Of a DNA stretch of 47,223 bases, positions 1-10,207 are shown in pieces; position 1 is the stretch's first letter; the number at the start of each line of letters is the position of its first letter. The notes under the pieces were generated by a model. It was not told the origin of the DNA. It made no database searches and saw only the letters and a list, made by a program, of their open reading frames with translations. The stretch is from the NCBI GenBank assembly GCA_919902765.1, contig CAKKRP010000091.1, positions 1 to 47,223 on the forward strand, in the 5' to 3' direction. A program made the translations under genes and the position numbers. The DNA is from Gammaproteobacteria bacterium (GTDB taxonomy: Bacteria > Pseudomonadota > Gammaproteobacteria > S012-40).

Positions 1-144
1 CAACATATATTTTTAACTAGGCACTACAAATCAACTTTTTAAACGCCCCCAGTAAATCCGGGCGCTCTAGGCCGATCAAGGGGAAAATTCGCCGAAGTCG
101 GGAAGAGCTCGATGGCCCCCGCATGGTCACGGGTGGGGAATAAG

Positions 145-168
145 CCCCCGCAGCGATTCTGCAAGGGG
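145..168 (-). terminator. Possible intrinsic terminator after mutS
   Basis: Immediately downstream of the mutS stop codon, read on the minus strand, CCCC-TT-GCAG can pair with CTGC-GGGGG around a five-base loop. The following bases (CTTATT) are only weakly T-rich, so this is a terminator-like hairpin rather than a textbook example. A second minus-strand hairpin (CGCCC/GGGCG, about positions 43-65) followed by TTTAAAAAG lies further out and could serve as a backup. Nothing else recognisable is seen in bases 1-144. Confidence 0.35.
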
Positions 169-2772
169 TTAGTCTTGTGCCAACATCTTCAGGCGATACA
201 AACTCTCTAAGGCCTCGCGTGGCGTGAGCTGATCGGGGTCTAGCTGCGCTATCGCCTCGCGTAGCGCGGTGTCCGGCGCGGCAACGGTGGGGGGCGCAAA
301 GAGCGGCAATTCCGCTTGCGGCGAGAGTTGTGTTTGGCGATTGGCCGCTTCCAGTTCACTTAGGCGTTCGCGCGCGCGTTGTATCACCTGCGCAGGTACG
401 CCCGCCAACGCGGCAACATGCAGGCCATAGCTGCGGTTCGCCGGCCCCTCCTTAACGTGGTGCAAAAATACAATTTTTTGTTGATGTTCGCGCGCACCCA
501 AATGTGCATTGGCCACTGTTGAAATCAAGCTGGGTAACACGGTGAGTTCAAAATAATGCGTAGCGAACAGGGTGTACGCCTGGACATGTTCGGCGAGATG
601 TTCCGCGCATGCCCAGGCCAGCGCTAAACCATCGAATGTACTGGTGCCGCGCCCGATTTCGTCCATTAACACCAGGCTGAGGGCCGTGGCGCTGTGTAAT
701 ATATTGGCGGTTTCGGTCATTTCCACCATGAAGGTCGAACGCCCTCCGGCCAAATCGTCGGCGGCGCCTATGCGCGTAAAAATGCGATCAATCGGGCCAA
801 TGACAGCGGCTTGCGCGGGCACGTAACTACCTAAATAGGCCAGCAGCACGATCAGCGCCGTTTGGCGCATATAGGTCGATTTTCCGCCCATGTTCGGGCC
901 GGTTATGAGGAGCATGCGGCGCTGCGGGTGGAGCAATAACGAGTTAGGTACGAACGGTTCGCTGGACACGTGCTCGATCACCGGGTGGCGGCCGCCGGTG
1001 ATGTTAATGCCGGGCGTCGCGACTAATTCCGGAGCCACCCAGTCCAGCGCCGCCGCGCGTTCCGCTAAATTATTTAACACGTCGAGTTCGGCGAGCGCCG
1101 CGACGCTTTGTTGCAACGCTGGAAGGACCGCGACCAGGCGTTCGATCAACGCTTCATACAGGTGTTTTTCGCGCGCCAAGGCGCGCTCGCGTGCGCTGAG
1201 CGCCTGGTCTTCATAACGCTTTAGTTCCGGCGTGATGTAGCGCTCAGCGCCCTTGAGCGTTTGGCGTCGAATATAATCGGCCGGGGTCTTGGCCCCATGG
1301 CTGTTGGTGATTTCGATATAAAATCCATGTACCCGGTTATAACCTACCTTGAGATTGGGAATGCCGGTGCGTTCGCGTTCACGCAGCTCCAGTGCAGTTA
1401 AAAATGCCCCGGTGTCGGCGCTCAAGGTGAGCAATTCGTCGAGTTCGGCGTCGTATCCAGGGGCGATGACGCCGCCGTCGCGCACGACGACAGGGGGCTG
1501 TTCGACCAGCGCGCGCACCAGCAAATCCAAGGTTTGCGGGTGTTCGGAAAGCGCCTCGGACAGTGCCGCCAACAACGCGGCGTCACGCGGAATTTGCAGT
1601 TGTACGAGGGGTAGGCGGGCCAATGTTTCGCGCAATGCGACCAGATCGCGTGGGCGTGCCGTACGCAGTGCGATGCGTGCCAGTACGCGTTCTACATCGC
1701 CGATGCCCTGCAGCGTGGTGCGTAATTCTTGATAATGGCGGTCTTGCAGCAAGCGCGTGAGGGCGGCTTGGCGGTGCTGCAAGATTTGCACATCGCGCAA
1801 CGGGCGGGCCAGCCAGCGGCGCAATAAGCGTGCGCCCATCGCGGTCGCGGTGCGATCTATGACGGCCGCCAATGTGTGTGCACTGCCGCCGCCGAGATTG
1901 GTGACCAATTCGAGATTGCGTCGCGTGGCGGCATCGAGTATCAAACTCTCTTCGCGGCGTTCAGTGCGTAGCGCGCGTACATGCGGCAGCACGCAGCGTT
2001 GGGTGTCATTGACATATTGCATCAGCGCGCCTGCCGCACCGATGGCCAACGGCAAATCTTGTACACCAAAGCCGGATAAATCGCGCGTACCGAATTGGGT
2101 GGTGAGCAGGCGTTGTGCGGAATCGTATTCAAAGAACCACGGGGCCATCGCGCGTACCCCACGGCGGGTCGCAAGCAAATCCTTATGTGGGTGTTGAAAA
2201 TCTTCGCTAACCAATAATTCCGCCGGATTTAAACGCTCCAATTCGCTTAGCAGGGGTTCAATTCCAGTGACCTCCAAGACGCAAAAGCGACCTGCGGAGA
2301 GTTCCAGATGCGCGATGCCAAAATGGCCGGCGCGCGCGCTGACGGCGACGATGAGATTGTCTTGGCGTTCTTCAAGCAAGCCTTCGTCGGTCAGCGTACC
2401 GGGCGTGATGACCCGCACGACTTTGCGTTCTACCGGCCCTTTTGAGGTTGCCGGGTCCCCGATTTGTTCACAAATTGCGACCGACTCGCCGAGTTTGACG
2501 AGTTTGGCGAGGTAGGCCTCCACCGCGTGTACGGGTACGCCCGCCATCGCTATGGGTTGCCCCGCCGATTCGCCGCGCGAGGTCAGTGTGATATCGAGCA
2601 TGCGCGCGACGCGTCGCGCATCGTCGAAAAACAATTCGTAAAAATCGCCCATGCGATAAAACATCAGCGTGTGCGGAAACTCCGCTTTGATGCGCAAATA
2701 TTGCTGCATCATGGGCGTATGTGGGGCCGTGGTCGTAGCTCGCCCAACGGGAATGACAACGGTATCGCTCAT
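169..2772 (-). CDS. mutS: DNA mismatch repair protein MutS
   Basis: MutS binds base mismatches and small loops and, with MutL, starts methyl-directed repair in the cytoplasm. The 867-residue product has the full family layout. The N-terminal mismatch-binding region contains the Phe-x-Glu motif in GDFYELF that stacks on the mismatch. Connector, lever and clamp regions follow. The C-terminal ABC ATPase has Walker [10 protein letters not shown], a Walker B ending [11 protein letters not shown], and the H-loop FATHYFEL. Length matches E. coli MutS (about 853). The start chosen is the ATG at 2772, whose ATGA overlaps the TGA of the upstream sulfurtransferase gene; an in-frame codon 14 positions further upstream lies inside that gene and is unlikely. 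The overlap suggests translational coupling. No missing motif is seen. Confidence 0.97.
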   Translation of the reverse strand: MSDTVVIPVGRATTTAPHTPMMQQYLRIKAEFPHTLMFYRMGDFYELFFDDARRVARMLDITLTSRGESAGQPIAMAGVPVHAVEAYLAKLVKLGESVAICEQIGDPATSKGPVERKVVRVITPGTLTDEGLLEERQDNLIVAVSARAGHFGIAHLELSAGRFCVLEVTGIEPLLSELERLNPAELLVSEDFQHPHKDLLATRRGVRAMAPWFFEYDSAQRLLTTQFGTRDLSGFGVQDLPLAIGAAGALMQYVNDTQRCVLPHVRALRTERREESLILDAATRRNLELVTNLGGGSAHTLAAVIDRTATAMGARLLRRWLARPLRDVQILQHRQAALTRLLQDRHYQELRTTLQGIGDVERVLARIALRTARPRDLVALRETLARLPLVQLQIPRDAALLAALSEALSEHPQTLDLLVRALVEQPPVVVRDGGVIAPGYDAELDELLTLSADTGAFLTALELRERERTGIPNLKVGYNRVHGFYIEITNSHGAKTPADYIRRQTLKGAERYITPELKRYEDQALSARERALAREKHLYEALIERLVAVLPALQQSVAALAELDVLNNLAERAAALDWVAPELVATPGINITGGRHPVIEHVSSEPFVPNSLLLHPQRRMLLITGPNMGGKSTYMRQTALIVLLAYLGSYVPAQAAVIGPIDRIFTRIGAADDLAGGRSTFMVEMTETANILHSATALSLVLMDEIGRGTSTFDGLALAWACAEHLAEHVQAYTLFATHYFELTVLPSLISTVANAHLGAREHQQKIVFLHHVKEGPANRSYGLHVAALAGVPAQVIQRARERLSELEAANRQTQLSPQAELPLFAPPTVAAPDTALREAIAQLDPDQLTPREALESLYRLKMLAQD

Positions 2773-3578
2773 ACGACGACGGGCGTATCGCTTTGATTGC
2801 CCCAGTCCGACCACGCGCCAGGGTAACCCCGCACGCGCTGATAGCCTAGACTTTTGAGCACGATAAAGCTGAACGCCGAGCGGTGGTGGCTATGGCAATA
2901 CAGCACCACGTCTTTTTCCAGCGTAACGCCTTGCGCGGTGTATATGCGGGTGAGATCGAGCGCGGGTTTTAATTGTAGATGTTTGGCGCGATTCATCGCC
3001 TCGGTCCATTCGATATTGACCGCGCCAGGGATGTGTCCACCGCGCGCCGCGCGCACTTGGCGGCCGTGAAATTCGTCAGGGGTGCGGGTATCGACAAATG
3101 TGACTTCGGGGTTGTGTAAGTTTTTTTGGATAAAGGCGCGGTCGGCGATGACTTCCAGATGCCAGTGGGCGCGATAATGCACGGGGGCTACTTTGGGTAC
3201 GTGTTGTTCGAGTCGGCGTTGTTCGGCGAGCCAGGTGTGTAGGCCGCCATTGAGCAAGGAATAACGCGTGTGGCCGGTGGCGTCTAGCGTCCACAATAAA
3301 CGAGCGGCCTTGCCGCCCCCTTCATTGTCATAGGCGATGACATGGGTGTCCGGCCCTATGCCGAGTTGGCTGAACAGGCGTTCCAAATGGGCCAGGTCAG
3401 GCATCAATCCCATTACTGGCGGGCGATGTTGCACAATCAACGCATAGTCAAGGAATACGGCACCTGGTAGGTGGCTTTCTTGATAGTTTGCCGGACTGGT
3501 TAAATCAATAATGCGCAAATTTGGGTGGTCGAGGTGCGCCTCTAGGGTGTGGGCATCCACCACTAACGGAAAAACCAT
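2769..3578 (-). CDS. Rhodanese-family sulfurtransferase (thiosulfate/3-mercaptopyruvate type)
   Basis: The 269-residue protein has two tandem rhodanese domains, as in SseA-type enzymes that move sulfur from thiosulfate or 3-mercaptopyruvate to an acceptor such as cyanide or a thiol. The N-terminal domain (about residues 5-125) lacks the active-site cysteine. The C-terminal domain carries YCHSHHRS near residue 230, with the cysteine that would form the persulfide. This loop is rich in histidine and differs from the CGSGVT of E. coli SseA and the CRxGx[RT] of classic rhodanese, so the donor is uncertain. The ATG at 3578 is preceded on the minus strand by GTGAGGATTAT, a good ribosome site. The stop overlaps the mutS start (ATGA), so the two genes probably form an operon. 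No signal peptide is seen. Confidence 0.85.
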   Translation of the reverse strand: MVFPLVVDAHTLEAHLDHPNLRIIDLTSPANYQESHLPGAVFLDYALIVQHRPPVMGLMPDLAHLERLFSQLGIGPDTHVIAYDNEGGGKAARLLWTLDATGHTRYSLLNGGLHTWLAEQRRLEQHVPKVAPVHYRAHWHLEVIADRAFIQKNLHNPEVTFVDTRTPDEFHGRQVRAARGGHIPGAVNIEWTEAMNRAKHLQLKPALDLTRIYTAQGVTLEKDVVLYCHSHHRSAFSFIVLKSLGYQRVRGYPGAWSDWGNQSDTPVVV

Positions 3579-3719
3579 ATAATCCTCACGTGTTTGCTGT
3601 GCCTTAGTTTACGTACTAGGCATCTCGTCGTCCAGACTGGTGCCGCGCGCCGCGTATGTCGAGCATGTGTATTGTATATGTAAGACCCTCCCCGAGGCGA
3701 CTGCCGCAAGGACAAAAAT

Positions 3720-4808
3720 CTACACGCTGCTGACGGCGGGGGTGGTATTCAGGCGCATGCGCAGGCGCATATTGCGAAACGATTCGGCATATTCCAACGC
3801 CGTTTGTTGCGATATCAGTTGTAGGTCGAGCAGATTGTACAAGGACTGATCCAGGGTTTGCATCCCCACGGTAACGCCCCTTTCGATGGCGTCGTTGAGT
3901 TCGCCGAATTCACCTTTGCGGATCAGGTCGGCGACGCGTGGAGTCTGCAACAATAATTCGGTTGCCGCGACCAGTTCACCCGCCAGGGTCGGGATCAGGC
4001 GTTGCGACAGCACCGCGCGCATATTCAAAGAGAGCCCTAATAGGATTTGGTCCCGACGCTCGGCTGGGAAGAAATTGATAATGCGCTCAAAGACTTGCGT
4101 GGCATTGTTGGCATGCATGGTGGCCAGGCAGAGGTGGCCTGTATCGGCAAACAACAGGGCTTGTTCTAAGACATCGCGGGAACGGATTTCGCCTAAGACC
4201 AAGACATCCGGCGATTGCCGCAACACATTCTCCAGGGCTTCTTGATAGGAATGGGTGTCGATGCTGACTTCGCGTTGATTGATAATGGATTGATGATGCG
4301 GGATCTCATATTCAATAGGGTCTTCGATGGTAACGATGTGTGCCGCATCATGAATATTGCGATAATTTACCAGCGAGGCCATGGTGGTGGATTTGCCCGC
4401 CCCGGCGGGGCCGATCAACAACACCAAGCCGCGTTTGAGCATGGCGATTTCTTTTAGTATGGGCGGCATGCCCAGCGCGTCTAAATCTAAAATCGCCCGT
4501 GGTACCGCGCGCACGACCATACCTATTTCGCGTTTTTGGCGAAACAGATTGACGCGAAAGCGCCCGGTTTGCGGGAGGTTATAGGCGACGTTCGCCTCAA
4601 GATGTCGCACGAATAGCGCTTGTTGGGTGTCATTTAAGACGGTTGCGCTGATTTGCTGGAGGATGTCGGGTGTTAATAGCGGTTCGGCAAAACTGCGCAC
4701 CCGGCCCTTGATGCGCATAGCGGGCGTGCGTCCAGAGCTTAGAAATAAGTCCGAGGCGTCTGCGTCTATCATCAGGCGCAACAGCGTATCAAATAAGGGT
4801 GTGCTCAC
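3720..4808 (-). CDS. pilU: PilT/PilU-family type IV pilus retraction ATPase, PilU-like
   Basis: A hexameric secretion ATPase of the PilT branch, which powers type IV pilus retraction at the inner face of the cytoplasmic membrane. Visible motifs are Walker A GPAGAGKST, Asp box, Walker B DVLVLGEIR, and His box LCLATMHANN. The tail (IRKGEFGELNDAIERG, GMQTLDQSLY, then basic RLRMRL) resembles PilU rather than PilT, which has a shorter C-terminus. The GTG at 4808 is preferred because GGAGG lies 11 bases upstream and the protein (362 residues) then begins like the family. A longer reading frame back to 4892 adds 28 residues without similarity. No pilT or other pilus gene is adjacent, so the gene stands alone between ybiT and the sulfurtransferase gene. 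Confidence 0.85.
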   Translation of the reverse strand: MSTPLFDTLLRLMIDADASDLFLSSGRTPAMRIKGRVRSFAEPLLTPDILQQISATVLNDTQQALFVRHLEANVAYNLPQTGRFRVNLFRQKREIGMVVRAVPRAILDLDALGMPPILKEIAMLKRGLVLLIGPAGAGKSTTMASLVNYRNIHDAAHIVTIEDPIEYEIPHHQSIINQREVSIDTHSYQEALENVLRQSPDVLVLGEIRSRDVLEQALLFADTGHLCLATMHANNATQVFERIINFFPAERRDQILLGLSLNMRAVLSQRLIPTLAGELVAATELLLQTPRVADLIRKGEFGELNDAIERGVTVGMQTLDQSLYNLLDLQLISQQTALEYAESFRNMRLRMRLNTTPAVSSV

Positions 4809-4986
4809 TGCGGTGGTGTCCTCCACGATACTTGGTTTAGTATAGCGGGTGAAATTCAATGTAGGAGCCCGCCACAACGCTTTGCCTAGCAAAAATCGTA
4901 GCGTCTAGCGTAGTCCGTGTTTCTGTATTGGAACTTAAATTGCGGCACTTACATGGGCACCGCTGCGTGAGGCGCGGCAAAGCTGC

Positions 4987-6573
4987 CTAGAACACGCCCT
5001 TGGAGCGCAAATATTCGTCGTAAGTACCGGAAAAATCGGTGCTGCCCGTGGTATCGATTTCGATGATACGGGTGGCCAAAGACGACACGAATTCGCGGTC
5101 GTGACTGACAAAAATCAGCGTGCCGGGATAGTTTTCCAGTGCCAGGTTTAACGCTTCTATGGATTCCATATCCAAATGATTGGTGGGTTCATCCATCAAC
5201 AGCACATTGGGGCGCTGCAAGGTCAGTTTGCCGAACAACATCCGGCCTTGTTCGCCGCCCGATAACACCTTCACCGGCTTGCGTATATCGTCGTTGGAAA
5301 ACAGCATGCGGCCGAGGGCGGCGCGGATAGTTTGCTCGCCGCCTTTGGTCCATTGCGCCATCCAGTCGTAGACGGTGGAGTTTTCGGCGAAATCGGCCGT
5401 GTGTTCTTGCGCAAAATAGCCGATTTCGGCGGCATCCGCCCATTTGACTTCACCGCTGTCTAAGCGTAAATCGCCGACCAATGAACGTAGCAACGTGGTT
5501 TTGCCTATGCCATTGGGTCCGATGATGGCAATGCGTTCGCCAGCCTCAATTTGGAGGTTGAGATTTTTAAATAACGCCTTATCGTCATACGCTTTGCTGG
5601 CATTGACGAGGGTGACCGCTTGACGGTGCAGTTTTTTATTTTGCTCGAAAATAATATACGGGCTGACGCGGCTGGAGGGTTTCACTTCCGCCAGCTCGAT
5701 TTTATCGATTTGGCGCGCGCGTGAGGTCGCTTGTTTGGCCTTGGAGGCATTCGCCGAAAAACGGCTGACGAAGGATTGCAGTTCGGCGATCTGGACTTTT
5801 TTCTTCGCATTATCGCTCAGCAGGCGTTCGCGGGCCTGCGTCGAGGCCAGCATGTAATCGTCGTAATTACCGGGAAATAGGCGTAATTCGCGGTAATCCA
5901 AGTCGGCCATGTGCGTACATACACTGTTTAAAAAGTGACGATCATGGGAGATGATGACCATGGTGCTGGTGCGCGCATTTAAGACGCCTTCCAGCCAGCG
6001 TATTGTGTTGATATCCAAGTGGTTGGTCGGTTCGTCGAGCAGCAACACATCGGGATTGGAAAACAAGGCCTGCGCCAATAAGACGCGCAATTTCCATCCC
6101 GGGGCGACCGCGCTCATGGGGCCTTCATGTTGTGTTAGCGGGATGCCCAAGCCCAATAATAAATCGCCCGCGCGCGCCTCGGCGGTATAGCCATCCAATT
6201 CGGCAAAATGCATTTCCAATTCAGCGGCGGCGATGCCATCGGCCTCGCTCATCTCAGGCAAGGAATAAATGCGATCACGCGCGGCCTTAACGCGCCACAA
6301 CTCGGTGTGGCCCATGATCACCACATCCAAAACGCGCAACGTTTCGTAGGCGAATTGGTCTTGGCGCAGTTTGCCCAACCGCGCATGTGTATCCAGCATC
6401 ACTTGGCCGGAGGAGGGGGCCAAGTCGCCGGTTAAAATCTTCATAAAGGTCGATTTGCCGCAACCATTGGCACCGATCAAGCCATAGCGGTTGCCATTGC
6501 CGAATTTAACGGAGACGTTCTCGAACAGCGGCTTGGGGCCGAATTGCATGGTGATATTGGCGGTGGCGATCAT
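4987..6573 (-). CDS. ybiT: ABC-F family ATPase YbiT
   Basis: ABC-F proteins have two ATPase domains and no membrane part; they act on the ribosome. The 528-residue product matches E. coli YbiT (530) almost throughout, including the N-terminal [18 protein letters not shown] opening, Walker [10 protein letters not shown] and GPNGIGKTT, and two Walker B regions ([24 protein letters not shown]). The linker between domains has the charged helix with [21 protein letters not shown], typical of this subfamily, and the protein ends in YLRSKGVF like its relatives (YLRSKGI). The role of YbiT in E. coli is only partly known, in translation under stress. It is transcribed away from the LysR gene; the 286 bases between them hold a promoter candidate for the LysR gene and no other gene that I can support. 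Confidence 0.95.
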   Translation of the reverse strand: MIATANITMQFGPKPLFENVSVKFGNGNRYGLIGANGCGKSTFMKILTGDLAPSSGQVMLDTHARLGKLRQDQFAYETLRVLDVVIMGHTELWRVKAARDRIYSLPEMSEADGIAAAELEMHFAELDGYTAEARAGDLLLGLGIPLTQHEGPMSAVAPGWKLRVLLAQALFSNPDVLLLDEPTNHLDINTIRWLEGVLNARTSTMVIISHDRHFLNSVCTHMADLDYRELRLFPGNYDDYMLASTQARERLLSDNAKKKVQIAELQSFVSRFSANASKAKQATSRARQIDKIELAEVKPSSRVSPYIIFEQNKKLHRQAVTLVNASKAYDDKALFKNLNLQIEAGERIAIIGPNGIGKTTLLRSLVGDLRLDSGEVKWADAAEIGYFAQEHTADFAENSTVYDWMAQWTKGGEQTIRAALGRMLFSNDDIRKPVKVLSGGEQGRMLFGKLTLQRPNVLLMDEPTNHLDMESIEALNLALENYPGTLIFVSHDREFVSSLATRIIEIDTTGSTDFSGTYDEYLRSKGVF

Positions 6574-6799
6574 TGACGGCTACTACGGTAAAAGGGACGC
6601 AATTGTACAGGTAATCGCTGCGCGACGCGACCCTTATTATTGCGGATTTTGCGCGGGATATTGCGCGCCGCGCCTCTTGCAGCCAGGGCCATTCCTCGCG
6701 TAGTAGTGCAAGCCCCACTTCCCCCATCGAGCACACTGGCATAGGTTTCACCACATCCCAAAAGGCCTAGTGATTAATAATGTTTTTCATGATACGCTC

Positions 6800-6827
6800 T
6801 TGCAATGTGGGGATAAGTTGTTATTAT
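6800..6827 (+). promoter_or_regulatory. Candidate sigma-70 promoter of the LysR gene
   Basis: TTGCAA at 6800 and TATTAT at 6822 are separated by 16 bases, about 33 bases upstream of the LysR start codon. The spacer and -10 region contain an imperfect inverted repeat (GATAA ... TTATC, 6812-6828), the kind of place where a LysR protein may bind its own promoter. This is pattern matching only. Confidence 0.35.
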
Positions 6828-6859
6828 CAATACTATAAGCTGGATTGAAGGGTAAAATT

Positions 6860-7771
6860 ATGGCGGATCGGCGTCTGCAAGTATTTTATACAGTGGCGAA
6901 ATTATTGAGTTTCACTAAGGCGGCGGAATCGCTGCACATGACCCAACCTGCAGTGACCTTCCAAGTACGCCAGCTCGAAGAACATTTCAATACCCGCCTC
7001 TTTGACCGCACTCACAATCGAATCAGCCTGACCGATGCCGGGCGTCGCGTGTATGACTTTTCAACCCGCATCTTTGAACTCTATAGCGAACTCGACAATG
7101 CGGTACGCGAACTGACCGGAGAGGTCAGCGGCGTGTTAATGGTCGGCGCGAGCACGACCATCGCCGAATATATGTTGCCCGCCTTGTTGGGTGATTTTAA
7201 GGCGAAATATCCCGATGTCAGCGTACGCCTAAAGGTTTCCAATACCGACGGCATCGTGCATATGGTGGAAAATAACATCATAGACCTCGGTGTAGTGGAG
7301 GCGCACGTGACGAATAAAAATCTGGCCGTCGAACTGTGTCGTCTGGATCAACTAGTCGCCATCGTCTCGCCCAAACATGTGCTGGCCAAGGTCGGGAAAG
7401 TCGGGCCTAGAACTTTGTTGGAATATCCCTTTATCTCGCGGGAAGAAGGCTCTGGCACGCGTGAGGTGATCAACGAATATTTAGAAGCCGCCGCGATCCA
7501 TCCGTCGGAACTTGATATTATAATGGAACTGGGTAGCCCGGAGGCGATCAAGGGCGCGGTGGAGGCGGGTATAGGCATTTCGGTATTATCGCGCGCCACG
7601 ATCATAAAGGAACTCAAATTATCCACCCTGGTGGCGGTTGAATTGGATCCGCCCATCGAACGGCCGTTTTCATTTGTGCATCAAAAACATAAATTTCGTC
7701 AGCGCGCGATGGATGAATTGCTGCAATTCGCGCGTCAATATTGCTTAGATCACCCGACGGCCGGTGGCTAG
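6860..7771 (+). CDS. LysR-family transcriptional regulator
   Basis: A 303-residue LysR regulator. The N-terminal winged helix (about residues 1-65) contains the classic helix-turn-helix, with LSFTKAAESLHMTQPAVTFQ followed by RQLEEHFNTRLFDR. The rest is a periplasmic-binding-protein-like effector domain (about 90-300) that starts with the usual ASTTIAEYMLP strand. The domain resembles CysL/CbbR-type members more than CysB, but the effector and targets cannot be named. ATG at 6860 is chosen because AAGGG lies seven bases upstream; an in-frame TTG at 6845 overlaps that site. The neighbouring divergent gene is ybiT, more than 280 bases away, and downstream is a small unknown gene after 33 bases, so the regulon is not obvious from context. 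Confidence 0.9.
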   Translation: MADRRLQVFYTVAKLLSFTKAAESLHMTQPAVTFQVRQLEEHFNTRLFDRTHNRISLTDAGRRVYDFSTRIFELYSELDNAVRELTGEVSGVLMVGASTTIAEYMLPALLGDFKAKYPDVSVRLKVSNTDGIVHMVENNIIDLGVVEAHVTNKNLAVELCRLDQLVAIVSPKHVLAKVGKVGPRTLLEYPFISREEGSGTREVINEYLEAAAIHPSELDIIMELGSPEAIKGAVEAGIGISVLSRATIIKELKLSTLVAVELDPPIERPFSFVHQKHKFRQRAMDELLQFARQYCLDHPTAGG

Positions 7772-7804
7772 GCCAGGGCGCGGTGTTTCCGAACCAGCGC
7801 TGTC

Positions 7805-8152
7805 GTGAAAATTAAACGCAAACTATTACACGTGTTTGATGAGTTAAGCGCGCAAGACCGCGCGACGCTATTGAGTTTTGCAGAGTTTCTGCATGCGCGC
7901 ACCGTCCCCGTCAGCACACACATAGACGCCCAACCCCAATTAATCGCGGCCAGTCCGGATGAGAGTGTGATAGGCGCGCTTAAGCGTTTAGCGGCGAGTT
8001 ATCCGATGTTGGATAAAAGCAAACTATTGGATCAAACGTCGATGTTGATCGCGCAACACACCTTGCAAGGGCGTTCCAAAGCCGAGGTCATTGCAGACTT
8101 GGAGGCGATTTTTCAGCGCAGTTACGCCAAGCATCGGGCGGACGAGGGTTAG
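7805..8152 (+). CDS. Small conserved-looking protein of unknown function
   Basis: I do not recognise this 115-residue protein. It starts with GTG and follows the LysR gene after 33 bases in the same direction, so the two may be co-transcribed. It is soluble, with no signal peptide or membrane segment. The N-terminal part (residues 1-35: LLHVFDELSAQDRATLLSFAEFL) is an amphipathic helical region followed by a short proline-rich linker. The C-terminal half looks fully helical and charged and ends in a basic segment. Its stop codon shares bases with that of the convergent DsrE-like gene. Codon use matches the neighbours, which supports it as a true gene. Confidence 0.7.
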   Translation: MKIKRKLLHVFDELSAQDRATLLSFAEFLHARTVPVSTHIDAQPQLIAASPDESVIGALKRLAASYPMLDKSKLLDQTSMLIAQHTLQGRSKAEVIADLEAIFQRSYAKHRADEG

Positions 8153-8625
8153 CGCACACGCACATGGCGAAAACCGCGTGCGATGTATTCGCGTACGGCC
8201 TCCGGGCCTTGTTCTACCACCTCTACAGCCGCCGGAAATTGCGATTTGTCCACGCCATTCATGCGCGCGTAGTTACCGCATACCTGCACTTTTACCTGCT
8301 GATTCGCAATCAACGCATGGATACGCGCCTGCATTGCGCCGAATTGCGGGGCCTGGGCCGTGGTCAGGCTGAATTGTTCATCGCCATGGCTGACCACCAC
8401 GATAGGCAGCGCCGGAAAACGCGTGCGTAATGTCTGGATATCACGCTGCAAGGCCGGTAATAGGCGTTCCAAGGCCGCGTTTTGAGCGGTCGCAACCTCA
8501 AAAACGACCCCGGGTGGCGCGGATTTCCCGGCCATAATCTGCGCTATCGTATTAGCGGGCTCGGCCCATGTCTGCGCGGCGTAGCTGCCGACCACCCATA
8601 ACAAGGTCAAAAAAGCGTGTTGCAT
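8149..8625 (-). CDS. Exported DsrE/DsrF-like protein
   Basis: A 158-residue protein with a likely signal peptide (residues 1-21, ending YAAQTWA) and a DsrE/DsrF-like fold: a strand-rich region with PIVVVSHGDEQF near 74-85 and the conserved segment VQVCGNYARMNG with Cys116. Cytoplasmic DsrE proteins carry or transfer sulfur through this cysteine. Periplasmic members are common in gammaproteobacteria and mostly uncharacterised. There is no other sulfur-oxidation gene beside it. The only loosely related neighbour is the sulfurtransferase gene 4.6 kb away. It converges with the preceding small gene, the two reading frames overlapping by three bases at their stop codons. Confidence 0.75.
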   Translation of the reverse strand: MQHAFLTLLWVVGSYAAQTWAEPANTIAQIMAGKSAPPGVVFEVATAQNAALERLLPALQRDIQTLRTRFPALPIVVVSHGDEQFSLTTAQAPQFGAMQARIHALIANQQVKVQVCGNYARMNGVDKSQFPAAVEVVEQGPEAVREYIARGFRHVRVR

Positions 8626-8715
8626 TGGGTTATTGTAGGAGCGGTTTCGTTTGGGGTAAAGAAATTAACGTGGGTTGCCGATTAAATTTATATTGGAACG
8701 CCTCGAGTAGCGAGC

Positions 8716-10077
8716 ATGGCCGCTGATACCCCGCCCACTTCTAACGAAGCATGGAAGCAAAAATATCTGGAAGCGCTTGACCGGCATGAACGCGAGGTTA
8801 AGGCGTGGGACAATGAACGCGATGTGCTAAAAAAGGCCGTGCAGCGCTTGACGCACGCAGCCGCCAGCGAAGACGCCGAGCTCAATAAAATATTAGGCCA
8901 AGTGCGGGAGGTAGTGCGCGACCAAGTGGATGTCGCCAAATTGGCTAAATACGTTAGCAGTGTCGCGGATCGCGTCGTGCAGCGCAATGAAAACCCCGTG
9001 TCGCAGGGCGGCGATATGGATTCTACGCGCATTTGCGCCTTGCTCGTTTCGGAAATGCTATACCAATTGTTAGAGCGCGTCAGTTTACCCGGCGAGCTGG
9101 CGGAACGCTTAGGGCGTTTACGCCAACGCGTCGATGAGGGCGTGCAGTCGGGCGTGTGGTCGGGCATCATGATCGAAGTTTCGGATATTGCGGCCGAAAT
9201 ACGCGCCAAAATCAACCAGGAACGCCTCGATACGGAAAGCTTTTTACGCTTGATTACCGAACGCTTGGCGGATTTGGACGGCTTTTTTCGCAACGATCTG
9301 CAAGCGCGACAGGTATCGCGCGAAGAAAGTTTGGCCTTCGGGCGCAAGGTGCAGGAACACGTGCATGGTATCGCCAGCGGTATGCAACAAGTGGGAGATA
9401 TCCAAGCCCTCAGGACGTTGATAAGCGAGCGCATGTCGGAAATACAACGTCACCTGGAAGAATTTCGACGCGGCGAAGATCAGCGCAACCACGGTGCTGA
9501 TGCACAAATTAAAACCCTCAATGAACGGCTGGCGCATGTCGAGGCCGAGGCCGATGAATTGCGCGAACGTGTGGTTAAAGCGCGTGTCGAAGCCCTGGTC
9601 GATGCGCTGACCGGGTTGCCCAATCGTTTGGCTTATGATGAGCGGATGGCCTTAGAGCATGCGCGTTGGCGACGGTTTAATACGCCGTTGACGTTGGTGG
9701 TGTGGGACATCGACCATTTCAAACAAATCAACGACAACTACGGCCATCTGGCCGGTGACAATGCGCTCAAAAGTATCGCGCAATTGCTTGCCGGTAAGAT
9801 CCGCGAGACGGATTTTATCGCGCGTTACGGAGGCGAAGAGTTCGTGTTAGTCATGCCGGGGGCGACGGCGCGCGACGCATTGCTTGTAGCGGAAAAAATG
9901 CGCGGGGTAGTCGAGGCCTCGCATTTTATGTATCGTGACGTGAAGGTCAAAATCACGATTTCCTGTGGGGTCGCGGAATTCCACGGCCACGATCAGCCGA
10001 CCGGGGTGTTCGCGCGCGCGGATAAGGCCTTATATAAGGCCAAGCAACAAGGGCGCAACCGTTGTATCTTGGCTTAA
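8716..10077 (+). CDS. Diguanylate cyclase (GGDEF domain, GGEEF active site)
   Basis: The 453-residue cytoplasmic protein makes the second messenger c-di-GMP from GTP. The C-terminal GGDEF domain (about residues 290-453) has the active-site GGEEF at 372-376 and an RxxD product-inhibition site (RETD, 363-366) five residues before it. It should therefore be active and feedback-controlled. The N-terminal part (about 1-285) has no membrane segment and is highly charged and largely alpha-helical, including a long predicted coiled coil just before the catalytic domain (residues 225-290), which would drive the dimerisation needed for activity. The N-terminal sensor module is not one I can name. It is a single gene, divergent from the DsrE-like gene. 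Confidence 0.93.
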   Translation: MAADTPPTSNEAWKQKYLEALDRHEREVKAWDNERDVLKKAVQRLTHAAASEDAELNKILGQVREVVRDQVDVAKLAKYVSSVADRVVQRNENPVSQGGDMDSTRICALLVSEMLYQLLERVSLPGELAERLGRLRQRVDEGVQSGVWSGIMIEVSDIAAEIRAKINQERLDTESFLRLITERLADLDGFFRNDLQARQVSREESLAFGRKVQEHVHGIASGMQQVGDIQALRTLISERMSEIQRHLEEFRRGEDQRNHGADAQIKTLNERLAHVEAEADELRERVVKARVEALVDALTGLPNRLAYDERMALEHARWRRFNTPLTLVVWDIDHFKQINDNYGHLAGDNALKSIAQLLAGKIRETDFIARYGGEEFVLVMPGATARDALLVAEKMRGVVEASHFMYRDVKVKITISCGVAEFHGHDQPTGVFARADKALYKAKQQGRNRCILA

Positions 10078-10207
10078 TTATTATTCGGATTTATTTTATC
10101 TCATTGAAAATGCAATGATTCAACTCTAAATGAGCGTTTCCACCGTTCAAGTAGCCGGCGCTTTCGGCAGATATATAAACGGATAACATTCCAATTATAG
10201 ATGTGGT

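Noticed and set aside
4809-4892. Longer N-terminus for the PilU-like protein up to 4892
   Set aside because: The added 28 residues are unrelated to the family, and a good ribosome site precedes the GTG at 4808.
6574-6859. Cobalamin-riboswitch-like GC-rich segment or small gene between ybiT and the LysR gene
   Set aside because: The open frames have no family likeness or ribosome site, and the segment lacks the conserved riboswitch core.
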